From Sulfitobacter sp. OXR-159 (GTDB taxonomy: Bacteria; Pseudomonadota; Alphaproteobacteria; Rhodobacterales; Rhodobacteraceae): a stretch of 64,000 bases of DNA. Location: assembly GCF_034377145.1 (NCBI RefSeq), contig NZ_CP139707.1:1125001-1189000 (forward strand). Reading direction: 5' to 3'. The notes beneath the pieces are model-generated. The model was not told the origin of the DNA and searched no databases. It was given only the letters and a program-made list of their open reading frames with translations. The translations under genes and the position numbers were made by a program. Below, one piece after another: positions 45,952 through 54,308 of the stretch (positions are counted from its first letter, which is position 1; each line of letters starts with the position of its first letter).

Positions 45952-46797
45952 ATGACCAATTTCATGCAACATGCGAGCCGTCTGGCCATGATCGCTGTCT
46001 TGGGGGCCGCGCCTTTGGCCGCCACCGCACAGGACGCGACAAAACCCGCCTCAGACGAGGCCACTGCCGAAGCGCCTCAGACCGATGAGGCGACACAGAG
46101 CAGCGAGGCCACGGCCAGGGATGATGCGGTAGAGGCCGACACCGAAGCCGACACTGCCGAAGCGCCCGAAGGCGATGCGGAATTGGAAGCCGACACGGCG
46201 GAAGCACCTGAAGCTGACGCCGAGATGGAGGCTGATACCGCAGAGGCACCCGACACGGACGCCGCCACCGACACTGCCGAAGCACCGGCCACGACCGAGC
46301 CGATGACCGAAGACACGGCAGAGGCCCCGGCAACGGAGCCGTTGGGCGACACCGTCGCCCCCGCTGACACAACCGCCGAGGCGCCGGCAGAAGAGCCTGC
46401 AAAGCCGGTTGAAGGTCAGATCACCATGCAAAGCGAGAACACGATCCTCGCCGACGATTTGATTGGCAGCAACGTCTATTCCGACGCAGGTGAAAAGATC
46501 GGCGATGTAGATGACCTGATCGTCAATCTTGATGGCACCGTCGAAGGTGTCGTGATCGGTGTTGGTGGTTTCCTCGGCATGGGTGAAAAATGGGTTGCCG
46601 TGAAAATGGACAGCCTGTCGACCATGACTGACGAAAGCGGCACGCTGCGTCTGGTATCCTCGGCCACCAAGACCGACCTTGAAGCCGCAGAGGCCTTTAA
46701 AACCGCGCAGGATATGGAAGCCGAGCAGCAGGCGCTTGAAAATGCTGCCCCGCAAGACCCCAACGCGGTCACCACTGAGCCCGCACCTGTCAACTAA
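45952..46797 (+). CDS. PRC-barrel domain envelope protein with TAEAP repeats
   Basis: A 281-residue secreted protein. A signal peptide is seen at 1-25 (LAMIAVLGAAPLAATAQ). Residues 26-155 form an acidic, disordered repeat region in which TAEAPE, TAEAPD, TAEAPA and related units, alternating with EADA, recur at least seven times. A PRC-barrel domain (about 160-235: NTILADDLIGSNVYSDAGEKIGDVDDLIVN) follows. PRC-barrel proteins of this form occur in the envelope of Rhodobacterales; function is unknown. It is on the opposite strand between cobS and cobT and ends at a strong palindromic terminator. Confidence 0.88.
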   Translation: MTNFMQHASRLAMIAVLGAAPLAATAQDATKPASDEATAEAPQTDEATQSSEATARDDAVEADTEADTAEAPEGDAELEADTAEAPEADAEMEADTAEAPDTDAATDTAEAPATTEPMTEDTAEAPATEPLGDTVAPADTTAEAPAEEPAKPVEGQITMQSENTILADDLIGSNVYSDAGEKIGDVDDLIVNLDGTVEGVVIGVGGFLGMGEKWVAVKMDSLSTMTDESGTLRLVSSATKTDLEAAEAFKTAQDMEAEQQALENAAPQDPNAVTTEPAPVN

Positions 46798-46820
46798 GTA
46801 CGGGGCCACAGCCTGAACGA

Positions 46821-46850
46821 TAAAGGGGCGCTGATATCAGCGCCCCTTTA
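46821..46850. terminator. Perfect palindromic bidirectional terminator
   Basis: The 30 bases are a perfect palindrome with 15-base arms; the ends are AAAGGGGCGC and its complement, so each strand ends in CCCCTTTA after the stem. It lies between the convergent ends of the PRC-barrel gene and cobS and can serve both. Confidence 0.85.
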
Positions 46851-46874
46851 TTCTTGGTTGGTGGTGTAAACGGC

Positions 46875-47861
46875 TTAGCCCAAGCTGAGGCTGGCCGCGC
46901 TTTCGGGCAGTTCCTCGTCAAACAGACGCTGGTAGAACTCGGCCACGGTCTGGCGCTCCAACTCATCGCATTTGTTGAGGAATGACAGCCGGAAAGCATA
47001 GCCGACATTGCGGAAAATTTCAGCGTTCTGGGCCCATGCGATCACGGTACGGGGCGACATCACGGTGGACAGTTCGCCGTTCATGAAGGCGGTCCGCGTG
47101 AGGTCCGCCACGGTGACCATCTGCTTGAGGGTCTTGCGGCCCTTTTCGGTGTTGTAATGCGGGTTTTTGGCCAGCACGATCGCGGTCTCGGCGTCGATGC
47201 TGAGGTAGTTCAGCGTGGCGACGAGCGACCAACGGTCCATCTGCGCTTGGTTGATCTGCTGAGTGCCGTGATAAAGCCCGGTGGTATCGCCCAATCCCAC
47301 GGTGTTGGCCGTGGCAAAGAGGCGGAAATAGGGGTGCGGGGTGATGATCTCGTTCTGATCCATCAGGGTCAGCTTGCCGTCATGCTCCAGCACGCGCTGG
47401 ATCACGAACATCACATCGGCGCGGCCTGCGTCATATTCATCAAAGACGATGGCGGTCGGGTTGCGCAGCGCCCAAGGCAGGATGCCTTCGTGGAATTCGG
47501 TGACCTGCTTGCCGTCGCGCAGTTTGATCGCGTCCTTGCCAATCAGGTCGATCCGGCTGATGTGGCTGTCGAGGTTGACGCGCACAGTGGGCCAGTTCAG
47601 CAGCGCGGCGACCTGTTCGATATGGGTCGATTTGCCGGTGCCGTGGTAGCCTTGGATCATGACGCGGCGGTTGTGGGTGAACCCTGCGAGGATCGCCAAC
47701 GTGGTGTCAGGATCAAACTTATAGGTGCTGTCGATGTCCGGCACGCGGCTGGTGCGCTGCGGGAATCCTTTGACGACCATATCGGTGTCGATGCCAAAGA
47801 CATCGCGCACCGAGAGTTCTTCGGTGGGTTTCATGTCATGTTCCAGTGCACCGTCGGCCAT
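46875..47861 (-). CDS. cobS: Aerobic cobaltochelatase subunit CobS (AAA+)
   Basis: A 328-residue AAA+ ATPase that forms a ring complex with CobT and drives CobN in cobalt insertion. Walker [10 protein letters not shown] is at 71-79, Walker B is in [16 protein letters not shown] and sensor sequences are in [16 protein letters not shown]-terminal [17 protein letters not shown] is typical. AAGGA precedes the start codon. It is followed downstream by the opposite-strand PRC gene instead of directly by cobT. Confidence 0.96.
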   Translation of the reverse strand: MADGALEHDMKPTEELSVRDVFGIDTDMVVKGFPQRTSRVPDIDSTYKFDPDTTLAILAGFTHNRRVMIQGYHGTGKSTHIEQVAALLNWPTVRVNLDSHISRIDLIGKDAIKLRDGKQVTEFHEGILPWALRNPTAIVFDEYDAGRADVMFVIQRVLEHDGKLTLMDQNEIITPHPYFRLFATANTVGLGDTTGLYHGTQQINQAQMDRWSLVATLNYLSIDAETAIVLAKNPHYNTEKGRKTLKQMVTVADLTRTAFMNGELSTVMSPRTVIAWAQNAEIFRNVGYAFRLSFLNKCDELERQTVAEFYQRLFDEELPESAASLSLG

Positions 47862-47991
47862 CGCTCGTCATCCTTTTCGTTAGGCGCGCGGTCGGGGCCG
47901 CGCGCGTATCTGGTGCAACATATCGTGCATATCCGCAAGGGGAAGGGGCAACTGGCATTATCCGCACCCGGCCGCTGGTCCGGTTGTGGGA

Positions 47992-48618
47992 TCAGTCCTT
48001 GAAGTTGCGGCTGCCCTTGATCTGGTCCCATGCCCAGACGACAAGCTGCAACTGCTCTTCCTGACTGCGGTCACCGCCGTTCATATCGGGGTGCAGCACT
48101 TTGATCAGCGCTTTGTAGGCCTTGCGGACCTCGGGTTTGGTCCATGTGTCCTTGGCTTCGAGAATCTCGATTGCGCGGCGCTCGGTCGGGGGCAGGCGGC
48201 GGCCCGCTTGCTGGCCCTTGCCAGGGTTCTGGGTCGCGTTCTTGCCCAAAACCTGATGCGGGTCTTCGATGCCAAGGCGTGCCCATGCACGCTGCTCGGG
48301 GTCGCCGAGCGGCTTGGTGGCGCGTTCCCAGACCTTGTCCTTGGACATCTGAGCGTTCAACTCCGCCTCGGTGGTGCCGTCAAAGAAGCTCCACTTCGCG
48401 TTGTATTCGCGAACGTGTTGCTGGCAGAACCAGAAGTAATCATCCAGCACATCGGGGGCCTTGGGCGCGCGGAACTTGCCCGGCTCGTCGCAGCCCTCAT
48501 GGTCGCAAATCCGGGTCGAGGTTTCCGACGCACCGGACATGCCGCGGCGGCCGCGGGGGTTTTTCTTTTTGGAGGACGACACGGACATGTCGAATCCGAA
48601 GGGATCAGCTTTTGGCAT
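47992..48618 (-). CDS. J-domain (DnaJ-like) protein with N-terminal zinc-finger-like motif
   Basis: A 208-residue cytoplasmic protein with the J domain at its C terminus (about 150-208), including HPD at 176-178, which stimulates DnaK ATPase. The N-terminal half has C38-x4-C43 and C65-x2-H68, a possible zinc site. Placing the J domain last is usual for this Rhodobacterales type. Start at 48618 (MPKADPFGFD) is chosen; the frame continues 30 codons upstream into the region shared with bolA. The substrate is unknown. Confidence 0.87.
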   Translation of the reverse strand: MPKADPFGFDMSVSSSKKKNPRGRRGMSGASETSTRICDHEGCDEPGKFRAPKAPDVLDDYFWFCQQHVREYNAKWSFFDGTTEAELNAQMSKDKVWERATKPLGDPEQRAWARLGIEDPHQVLGKNATQNPGKGQQAGRRLPPTERRAIEILEAKDTWTKPEVRKAYKALIKVLHPDMNGGDRSQEEQLQLVVWAWDQIKGSRNFKD

Positions 48619-48695
48619 GTGGATAGACCTTTCCGACTCAGGCCGGTCACCATATACCCTGCGTCGCAGGATTGAAGGGGGCCGAGGTAAAAAAC

Positions 48696-48953
48696 ATGTC
48701 GACAACACAAGAGATTTCAGACCGACTGGAGGCCGAATTTGCGCCGCGAGAGTTGGATGTGGTGGATGACAGCGAAAGCCATCGCGGTCATGCCGGGTTT
48801 CAAGAGGGGGGCGAAAGCCACTTCAACGTGCGCATCCGCTCAGAGCGTTTCAAGGGTCAGAACCGGCTGGCGCGGCACCGGGCGGTGCACAGTGCCTTGG
48901 GGCCGGATCTGATGGGGCGCATTCATGCGCTGGCGCTGGATCTGGACGAATAA
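48696..48953 (+). CDS. bolA: BolA family protein
   Basis: An 85-residue protein with the BolA fold: DDSESHRGHAGFQEGGESHFNVRIRSERFKGQNRLARHRAVHSAL includes the conserved HxG..ESHF and the RHRxV helix. BolA proteins partner with monothiol glutaredoxins in [2Fe-2S] trafficking and iron regulation. Start is ATG at 48696. Divergent from the J-domain gene with a 77-base shared region. Confidence 0.93.
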   Translation: MSTTQEISDRLEAEFAPRELDVVDDSESHRGHAGFQEGGESHFNVRIRSERFKGQNRLARHRAVHSALGPDLMGRIHALALDLDE

Positions 48954-48962
48954 GGCCCCCGT

Positions 48963-49472
48963 TTAGGGCTTTGACTTGTCGTCGTCTTCGTCGGATTTAT
49001 CCGGCGAAGAAACGTCCGGCGCTTGCTCTGTCGCGGTGCCGGAGAGGAACGCAGGTGGCGTTGCCAGCTTGGCGGGTTCCTCTTTGGCGGGCTCCACCTT
49101 GGTAGGGGCGTCATCGTCGGGCGTGATGGAGGCGGGCGCATCGGCCTGAAGCGCCGTCTCGTCGCCCTCAATCGTGGCGGACAATGCAGGCGTTGCAGCG
49201 GCGGGGGGCAACAGATCGCCGTCCTCAGGTTGGCTGTTCGCGCTGGCCAAGCGGCGGAACACCAGCACATTGCGCCACTCGGTGGTGGTCGAGGTCAGGC
49301 CAGAGCGTTCTTGCGAGGGCAATGTCTCGGCCCGCTGGTACTCCCAGCCCTCGGCGGCCTGTTCGTTCAGGCACTCTTCCAACGTATTGGCAAAGCGCGC
49401 TTCGGGGGCTTTCAGACCTTTGGCTTTCTGCCCTTTGGTGGGGGCGGGAAGGATCTTGTATTCGTAGCGCAT
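48963..49472 (-). CDS. DUF4177-like protein with disordered C-terminal tail
   Basis: A 169-residue protein. Residues 1-75 (MRYEYKILPAP, LEECLNEQAAEGWEYQRAETLP, WRNVLVFRR) resemble the small alpha/beta DUF4177 domain. The rest is acidic, Pro/Ala/Glu-rich and ends with DKSDEDDDKSKP, probably unstructured. It converges with bolA, nine bases apart. The function is unknown. Confidence 0.75.
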   Translation of the reverse strand: MRYEYKILPAPTKGQKAKGLKAPEARFANTLEECLNEQAAEGWEYQRAETLPSQERSGLTSTTTEWRNVLVFRRLASANSQPEDGDLLPPAAATPALSATIEGDETALQADAPASITPDDDAPTKVEPAKEEPAKLATPPAFLSGTATEQAPDVSSPDKSDEDDDKSKP

Positions 49473-49517
49473 AGGGGCCTCGGCTGGGTTGGCGACATGA
49501 GCCGCGTCAGGTGAGTT

Positions 49518-50003
49518 TCAGGCGGATTTGCGGCGGATGCCGATGCTGCGACCGGCCTGCGCCGGTGTGGGCAATTTGGCATGGCTGCGGCGCATCGCGT
49601 CAAGACGTGTCAGGATATGCTGCGGCATCGGGGCGACACGCGGGCCGGATTGGTCCACATGCAGCGTTAACCCTTCGGCGGTGGCGGCGAGCCAACCGTC
49701 GACGTGCCACAGCTCTTGAAAGCTGTGAAACCGTTTCTCGTCATGGTCGAGCAATTGGAAGGTGGTGTAGACGCGGTCACCCTCATGCAATTCGCGCAGG
49801 TAGCAGACGTGGAATTCGGCCACATAGGTGGTGCAGCCCGTGCGTTGATACTCCGGCCCCAGCCCAATGTCGCCATAGGCTTGGTCAACGCCCTGATCGA
49901 ACAGGACGTTGTAATAGGCCATGTTCAAATGACCATTGAAATCAATCCATTCGGGGAGAACCTTCATCTCGCTCGAACGGAAGGGGGCCGGGGTCTCGCT
50001 CAT
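49518..50003 (-). CDS. Acyl-CoA thioesterase, hotdog fold (4HBT family)
   Basis: A 161-residue hotdog protein. The core pattern [21 protein letters not shown] has the conserved D-x-x-GH-N-x-x-Y of 4-hydroxybenzoyl-CoA thioesterase-like proteins. It probably hydrolyses acyl-CoA or carnitine-related thioesters in the cytoplasm; substrate is open. It overlaps the end of gatB by four bases (start codon 50001-50003), so it is likely co-translated with it. The start is [13 protein letters not shown]. Confidence 0.86.
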   Translation of the reverse strand: MSETPAPFRSSEMKVLPEWIDFNGHLNMAYYNVLFDQGVDQAYGDIGLGPEYQRTGCTTYVAEFHVCYLRELHEGDRVYTTFQLLDHDEKRFHSFQELWHVDGWLAATAEGLTLHVDQSGPRVAPMPQHILTRLDAMRRSHAKLPTPAQAGRSIGIRRKSA

Positions 50004-51514
50004 TGCTGGGCGAGCTTGCGCGACACGATTTCGTTGACGGCCTTGGGGTTGGCCTTGCCGCCCGTGGCTTTCATCACCTGACCGACGAACCAACCCGCAA
50101 GTTTCGGGTTCTGCTGCGCCTTGGCGACCTGATCGGGGTTGGCGGCGATGATTTCATCCACTGCCGTTTCAATCGCCCCGGTGTCTGTGACCTGCTTGAG
50201 GCCCTCAGTCTCCACGATCTCTGCCGGGTCGCGGCCAGTTGTGTAGGTAATTTCAAAGACTTCCTTGGCGATCTTGCCGGAAATCGCATCTGACGCGATT
50301 AGATCGACGATGCTGCCAAGCTGCGCCGGGGTGACCGGGCTTTCGGTGATGCCCTTGTCGTCTTTCTTGAGACGCCCGAAGAGTTCGTTGATCACCCAGT
50401 TCGCCGCCATCTTGCCATCGCGCCCCTGCGCCACGGCCTCAAAGTAGCCCGCGCTGTCGAGATCGGCGGTCAGCACGGAAGCGTCATAGTCGCTCAGGCC
50501 AAAGTCACCGATGAAACGCGCTTTCTTTTGGTCCGGCAGTTCCGGCAGGTTTGCGGCAATCTCGTCCACCCATGCCTGCTCAATCTCAAGCGGCAGCAGA
50601 TCGGGGTCGGGGAAATAGCGGTAGTCATGCGCCTCTTCTTTGGAGCGCATGGAGCGGGTTTCTTGCTTGTCTGGGTCGAAAAGGCGCGTTTCCTGCACCA
50701 CTTCGCCACCGGCTTCGACAATCGCGATCTGGCGTTTGGCTTCGACTTCGATGGCCTGCTGGATAAAGCGCATGGAGTTCATGTTCTTGATCTCGCAGCG
50801 GGTGCCCAGATGGCTGAAATCCTGTGTCTCTTGGTACTTCTCGTACTGGCCCACGCGGCAGATCGACACGTTCACGTCAGCACGCATCGCGCCGGACTGC
50901 ATGTCGCCGTTGCAGGTGCCGAGATAGCGCAGGATTTGGCGCAGTTTGCCAAGGTAGGCGGCGGCCTCTTCAGGCCCGCGAATGTCGGGGCGCGAGACGA
51001 TTTCCATCAGACAGACGCCGGTACGGTTCAGGTCGACGAAAGACATATTCGGGTCCATGTCGTGGATCGATTTGCCCGCGTCCTGTTCCATATGGATGCG
51101 CTCGATCCGCACCAGACGGGCGGTGCCGTCGCCAATCTCGACCAGCACTTCACCTTCGCCCACGATGGGTTCATAAAGCTGGCTGATCTGATAGCCCTGC
51201 GGCAAGTCGGGGTAGAAGTAGTTCTTGCGGTCGAAGGCGGACTTCAGGTTGATCTCTGCCTTGAGACCCAGCCCGGTGCGCACCGCCTGTTCGACGCAGT
51301 ATTCGTTGATCACCGGCAGCATGCCGGGCATCGCGGCATCGACGAAGGCCACGTTGCTGTTGGGCTCCGCGCCGAATTTGGTCGAGGCGCCTGAAAACAG
51401 CTTGGCGTTCGACGCGACCTGCGCGTGCACCTCCATCCCGATGACCAGTTCCCAGTCATGTTTGGCACCGGCAATCACGCGCGGTTTCGGGGTGTCGTAA
51501 CTCAGATCAAGCAT
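50000..51514 (-). CDS. gatB: Asp-tRNA(Asn)/Glu-tRNA(Gln) amidotransferase subunit B
   Basis: The 504-residue subunit of GatCAB binds and phosphorylates misacylated Glu-tRNA(Gln) or Asp-tRNA(Asn). GMEVHAQV near 26, the kinase-like [10 protein letters not shown] and [16 protein letters not shown], and the C-terminal YqeY-like tail ([26 protein letters not shown]) are all conserved. gatA and gatC are not in this window. Confidence 0.97.
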   Translation of the reverse strand: MLDLSYDTPKPRVIAGAKHDWELVIGMEVHAQVASNAKLFSGASTKFGAEPNSNVAFVDAAMPGMLPVINEYCVEQAVRTGLGLKAEINLKSAFDRKNYFYPDLPQGYQISQLYEPIVGEGEVLVEIGDGTARLVRIERIHMEQDAGKSIHDMDPNMSFVDLNRTGVCLMEIVSRPDIRGPEEAAAYLGKLRQILRYLGTCNGDMQSGAMRADVNVSICRVGQYEKYQETQDFSHLGTRCEIKNMNSMRFIQQAIEVEAKRQIAIVEAGGEVVQETRLFDPDKQETRSMRSKEEAHDYRYFPDPDLLPLEIEQAWVDEIAANLPELPDQKKARFIGDFGLSDYDASVLTADLDSAGYFEAVAQGRDGKMAANWVINELFGRLKKDDKGITESPVTPAQLGSIVDLIASDAISGKIAKEVFEITYTTGRDPAEIVETEGLKQVTDTGAIETAVDEIIAANPDQVAKAQQNPKLAGWFVGQVMKATGGKANPKAVNEIVSRKLAQQ

Positions 51515-51584
51515 CGCGGCCGCCTTCGGTCAATTGGAACTTGGCCGGTCATACTGGAGCGCACCACGCGCTTCAAGAGGCAGG

Positions 51585-52859
51585 CTAGCCCGGCATGGCA
51601 ATCTGGCGGCGGCCTTCGGTGAAAATGACCCGTTTGCCCGCTTCGATCTCGCCTTGGAACAGGCCGGTGATGATGCGCATCGCCTCATCCCGGCCCGAGG
51701 CGGCAAAGCGCCGGGCGGAGCGGACGCGCAGGTTGTTGTCGAAGCCGCGTGCAGCATGAGCCCAGAGCAGCGGGTGCAGTTCCGTCATATGGTCCCGTAC
51801 AATCCAGCGGGCGCAATCGGCGATCTCGGCGCGCACGGCCCCTGTGGCATTCTCGGACGGGGTGGCCTGACCGATGGCGCTGGCACAATAGGCGGCCAAC
51901 AGGTTGGCGGTATGCGGATCGGGGCGACGCGCGAGGATATCGCGCAGCCCTTCGATGAAAAACGGCACATCAAGATTGGCACAGGCCCGCGCATCGCAGC
52001 TGATCGCGTCGAATTGCACCCATGTATAGCCGCCCGCGCCCCATGTCTCTTCGGTCCGCGCGGCAGTGCGACGGGCCTCGAGTTCCAATTGGTCATATGA
52101 GCCATGCCACCGCGGCAGAAGGTGGTTGCCCATGGCCCGCATGGGGCGCGGGTTTTCGGGGTTCAGGTCGATGAGCCGGGCGTAGCGGTCGGCCACGGCG
52201 CGGGCGTCACCGCCGGTTCCCCCCAGTAGGGCACAGTGCGTCGCCGCGAGCAGGGGCGAGGCGGCTGTGTCCTTGTCGAATGGCGCGAGGATTTGCTCCG
52301 CGCGTTCAAAATGCGCCACAAAGGCCGCGTGGTTGCGGGCGGGCACGTCGCTGTCCCAGCCCGTGCCGCGCCAGGCCCAGCCGATGTCCGTATGCGCTTG
52401 GGCCACGATGGCCGCGATCACCGGGCTTTCGGCATGGTCGGCCAGCACATGTTCCAAGGCTTCGATCCCGGCCATCAGCGGCGCGTCGCTGGCCGGTTTG
52501 CCGTCGTAAAGCGCGTGTTCCGCGGCGAGAATCACATCCGCCCGCGCGCCAAAGGCCATCAGTTCGGCCACCGGCATGGCACCCGGTGTCATTTCGCGGC
52601 GCATATCGGCGTCATGCAGCAAGGTTGCCATCTCATCCCAGCGTTCTTGGCGCACCAGCCATTGCGCGCGGTATTGGTGGCGGTCGCGCTGCATCTCTTC
52701 GGCGGTTGGGTCGGGGCAGGAAATGCGCAGCAGGGCATCGCGCGGCGCACGGCGGCGCAGCAGCGGCATTTCCAGCGGTTCAAGCTCGGGCGCTTGGGGC
52801 GCGGGTTTGCCAAAAAATCCCTGCAAGGCCGACGGGATCATATGCGAGAGTTTCTTCAT
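51585..52859 (-). CDS. Conserved helical protein of unknown function
   Basis: A 424-residue soluble protein, nearly all alpha-helical. Several stretches look like loosely TPR/SEL-type helical pairs (for example QAHTDIGWAWRGTGWDSDVPARNHAAFVAHFERAEQIL and RYARLIDLNPENPRPMRAMGNHLL). I see no catalytic motif or signal peptide. The start is set at 52859 (MKKLSHMIPSALQGFFGK); the frame stays open further upstream without support. It lies 70 bases downstream of the gatB start, in the same direction. Confidence 0.7.
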   Translation of the reverse strand: MKKLSHMIPSALQGFFGKPAPQAPELEPLEMPLLRRRAPRDALLRISCPDPTAEEMQRDRHQYRAQWLVRQERWDEMATLLHDADMRREMTPGAMPVAELMAFGARADVILAAEHALYDGKPASDAPLMAGIEALEHVLADHAESPVIAAIVAQAHTDIGWAWRGTGWDSDVPARNHAAFVAHFERAEQILAPFDKDTAASPLLAATHCALLGGTGGDARAVADRYARLIDLNPENPRPMRAMGNHLLPRWHGSYDQLELEARRTAARTEETWGAGGYTWVQFDAISCDARACANLDVPFFIEGLRDILARRPDPHTANLLAAYCASAIGQATPSENATGAVRAEIADCARWIVRDHMTELHPLLWAHAARGFDNNLRVRSARRFAASGRDEAMRIITGLFQGEIEAGKRVIFTEGRRQIAMPG

Positions 52860-53091
52860 CTGGGGCCGGTCCTGCCTGCTATTTATCGATGATTTAGGTT
52901 TGACCGGGCAATGGGGCGGAACCGTGTCCGGGGTGCGGAGCTTTCGGGAAAATTCTGCAGCGGGGGCGGGCATGAAAGCGTAACCATAGGCCACAATCTG
53001 GCATCTGGGCGGGGCGCTGTTTCCCGATCAGAGGAAATCTGCCGATCTTGCAAGGCCGTCATGCTTGCCAACTGGGTTTTGGGGCGGTCTT

Positions 53092-53853
53092 ATGCGCGTC
53101 ATGAGACCTGCCATGATTGCCCTGCTGCTCTGCACAAGCCCCACATTGCTTTGGGCCGAGCTTCCCAAACAGCCCGCCCCTGTGGTGGAGGTGGATAACG
53201 TGGTGCAGACCGCCGCGACCTCTTTGTCTTTCCCCGATGCGGTAGAGGCTGACGAGGAACCGCCCGCGCTTGAAACCGCGCCGTTCACCACAACGCTGCG
53301 CCCGCCTGCGCGCCCGGGCAATCTGCCGCGCACGCGCTGGCAACATATGCGGGGGCATTCGCTTTGGACGCGGGCCGCTATTTCGGCGCTCAAGTCGCAT
53401 GGCAAGCCCTTGGTGGATATGGTGCCTGCGGATGTGCAGGAATGGTGCCCCGCCTATCCGAACGCATCCGAGAGCCAGCGGCGCGCCTTTTGGGTCGGCT
53501 TTATGTCGACGCTGGCGAAACATGAAAGCACCTATCGGTCTTGGGCCGTGGGTGGGGGCGGTCGGTGGTATGGGCTGTTGCAGATCCTGCCGGGCACGGC
53601 GCGCGGCTATAAGTGTAACGTTGGCAGCGGTGATGCGCTTAAAAACGGGGCGGCGAATCTCAGCTGTGCCGTGCGGATCATGGCGACGACGGTGCCGCGG
53701 GACGGGGTGATTGCCGGAAATGGCAAGCGCGGTGTCGGGGCCGATTGGGGGCCGATGCGCAGTGCGTCCAAACGGGCGGATATGTCTCGCTGGCTTCGGC
53801 AGCAGTCCTATTGCAAACCGTTGAACGCGACACGGCCCCGCAGCCGTCCGTAA
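53092..53853 (+). CDS. Secreted lytic transglycosylase-like (SLT domain) protein
   Basis: A 253-residue exported protein. The signal peptide is at 1-22 (PAMIALLLCTSPTLLWA). An SLT-like domain follows from about 135: FMSTLAKHESTYRSWAVGG with the likely catalytic Glu in KHEST, then GRWYGLLQILPGTARGY, and a Cys pair (GYKC, LSCA) that may form a disulfide. It probably cleaves peptidoglycan glycan strands. Starts at 53092 or 53101 are both possible; a TTG at 53065 is less likely. Confidence 0.83.
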   Translation: MRVMRPAMIALLLCTSPTLLWAELPKQPAPVVEVDNVVQTAATSLSFPDAVEADEEPPALETAPFTTTLRPPARPGNLPRTRWQHMRGHSLWTRAAISALKSHGKPLVDMVPADVQEWCPAYPNASESQRRAFWVGFMSTLAKHESTYRSWAVGGGGRWYGLLQILPGTARGYKCNVGSGDALKNGAANLSCAVRIMATTVPRDGVIAGNGKRGVGADWGPMRSASKRADMSRWLRQQSYCKPLNATRPRSRP

Positions 53854-53854
53854 A

Positions 53855-54286
53855 TCATTGGATCAGCGTGAAGTGGTGCCGCTCTGTGGTGATGCCGCGC
53901 GCATGTAGCGCGGTTTCCAGTGCGCGGTGCGGTGGGGTGGCCTCGAAGGGCAGTTTGATCTTGCGGCCCGTCTTTAGAATGACTGTGGCGCGGACCGACA
54001 TATCAAGCCGAGTATCAAGCCGCACGCGGTCGATCTGCGCCAGTGCAATTTTCGCGTCACGCTTGCCGGTGACCCATGACAGATTGTCGGTGTCTAGCGT
54101 CAAGCCGCTGCTCGGATTGGTGAAAAGTTCCCAAAGCGCTGGCAGGGTGAAGAGCCCCAGCAGCCCCACAAGCCAGCCCGAAGCATCAAGCCAGAGCCAC
54201 CCCGCGCCGAGGGCCGCCCAGATCGCGGGCAACACCAGCAGGGCCGTCCGGCTGCGGGCATGGCGGCGGTAGGTATAGGCCGCCAT
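53855..54286 (-). CDS. Small membrane protein with PH-like cytoplasmic domain
   Basis: A 143-residue protein with two close membrane helices (about 13-50, ALLVLPAIWAALGAGWLWL and GWLVGLLGLFTLPALWELF) and a beta-rich C-terminal half (LTLDTDNLSWVTGKRDAKIALAQIDRVRLDTRLDMSVRATVILKTGRKIKLPFEA) like bacterial PH/YdbS-type domains. Start at 54286 leaves 22 bases to the pepN stop; upstream readings would overlap pepN. The function is unknown. Its stop and that of the convergent SLT gene are adjacent. Confidence 0.7.
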   Translation of the reverse strand: MAAYTYRRHARSRTALLVLPAIWAALGAGWLWLDASGWLVGLLGLFTLPALWELFTNPSSGLTLDTDNLSWVTGKRDAKIALAQIDRVRLDTRLDMSVRATVILKTGRKIKLPFEATPPHRALETALHARGITTERHHFTLIQ

Positions 54287-54308
54287 GCTTTCTGTCTGGG
54301 GTGCCGCG

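Noticed and set aside
46051-46809. Antisense frames with Gly/Ser/Ala repeats opposite the PRC-barrel gene
   Set aside because: They are complements of the TAEAP repeat codons; the sense strand has a signal peptide and PRC domain.
43838-47991. Cobalamin riboswitch near cobS/cobT
   Set aside because: No B12-box-like sequence or extended conserved leader was seen upstream of either gene; the gaps are short or occupied.
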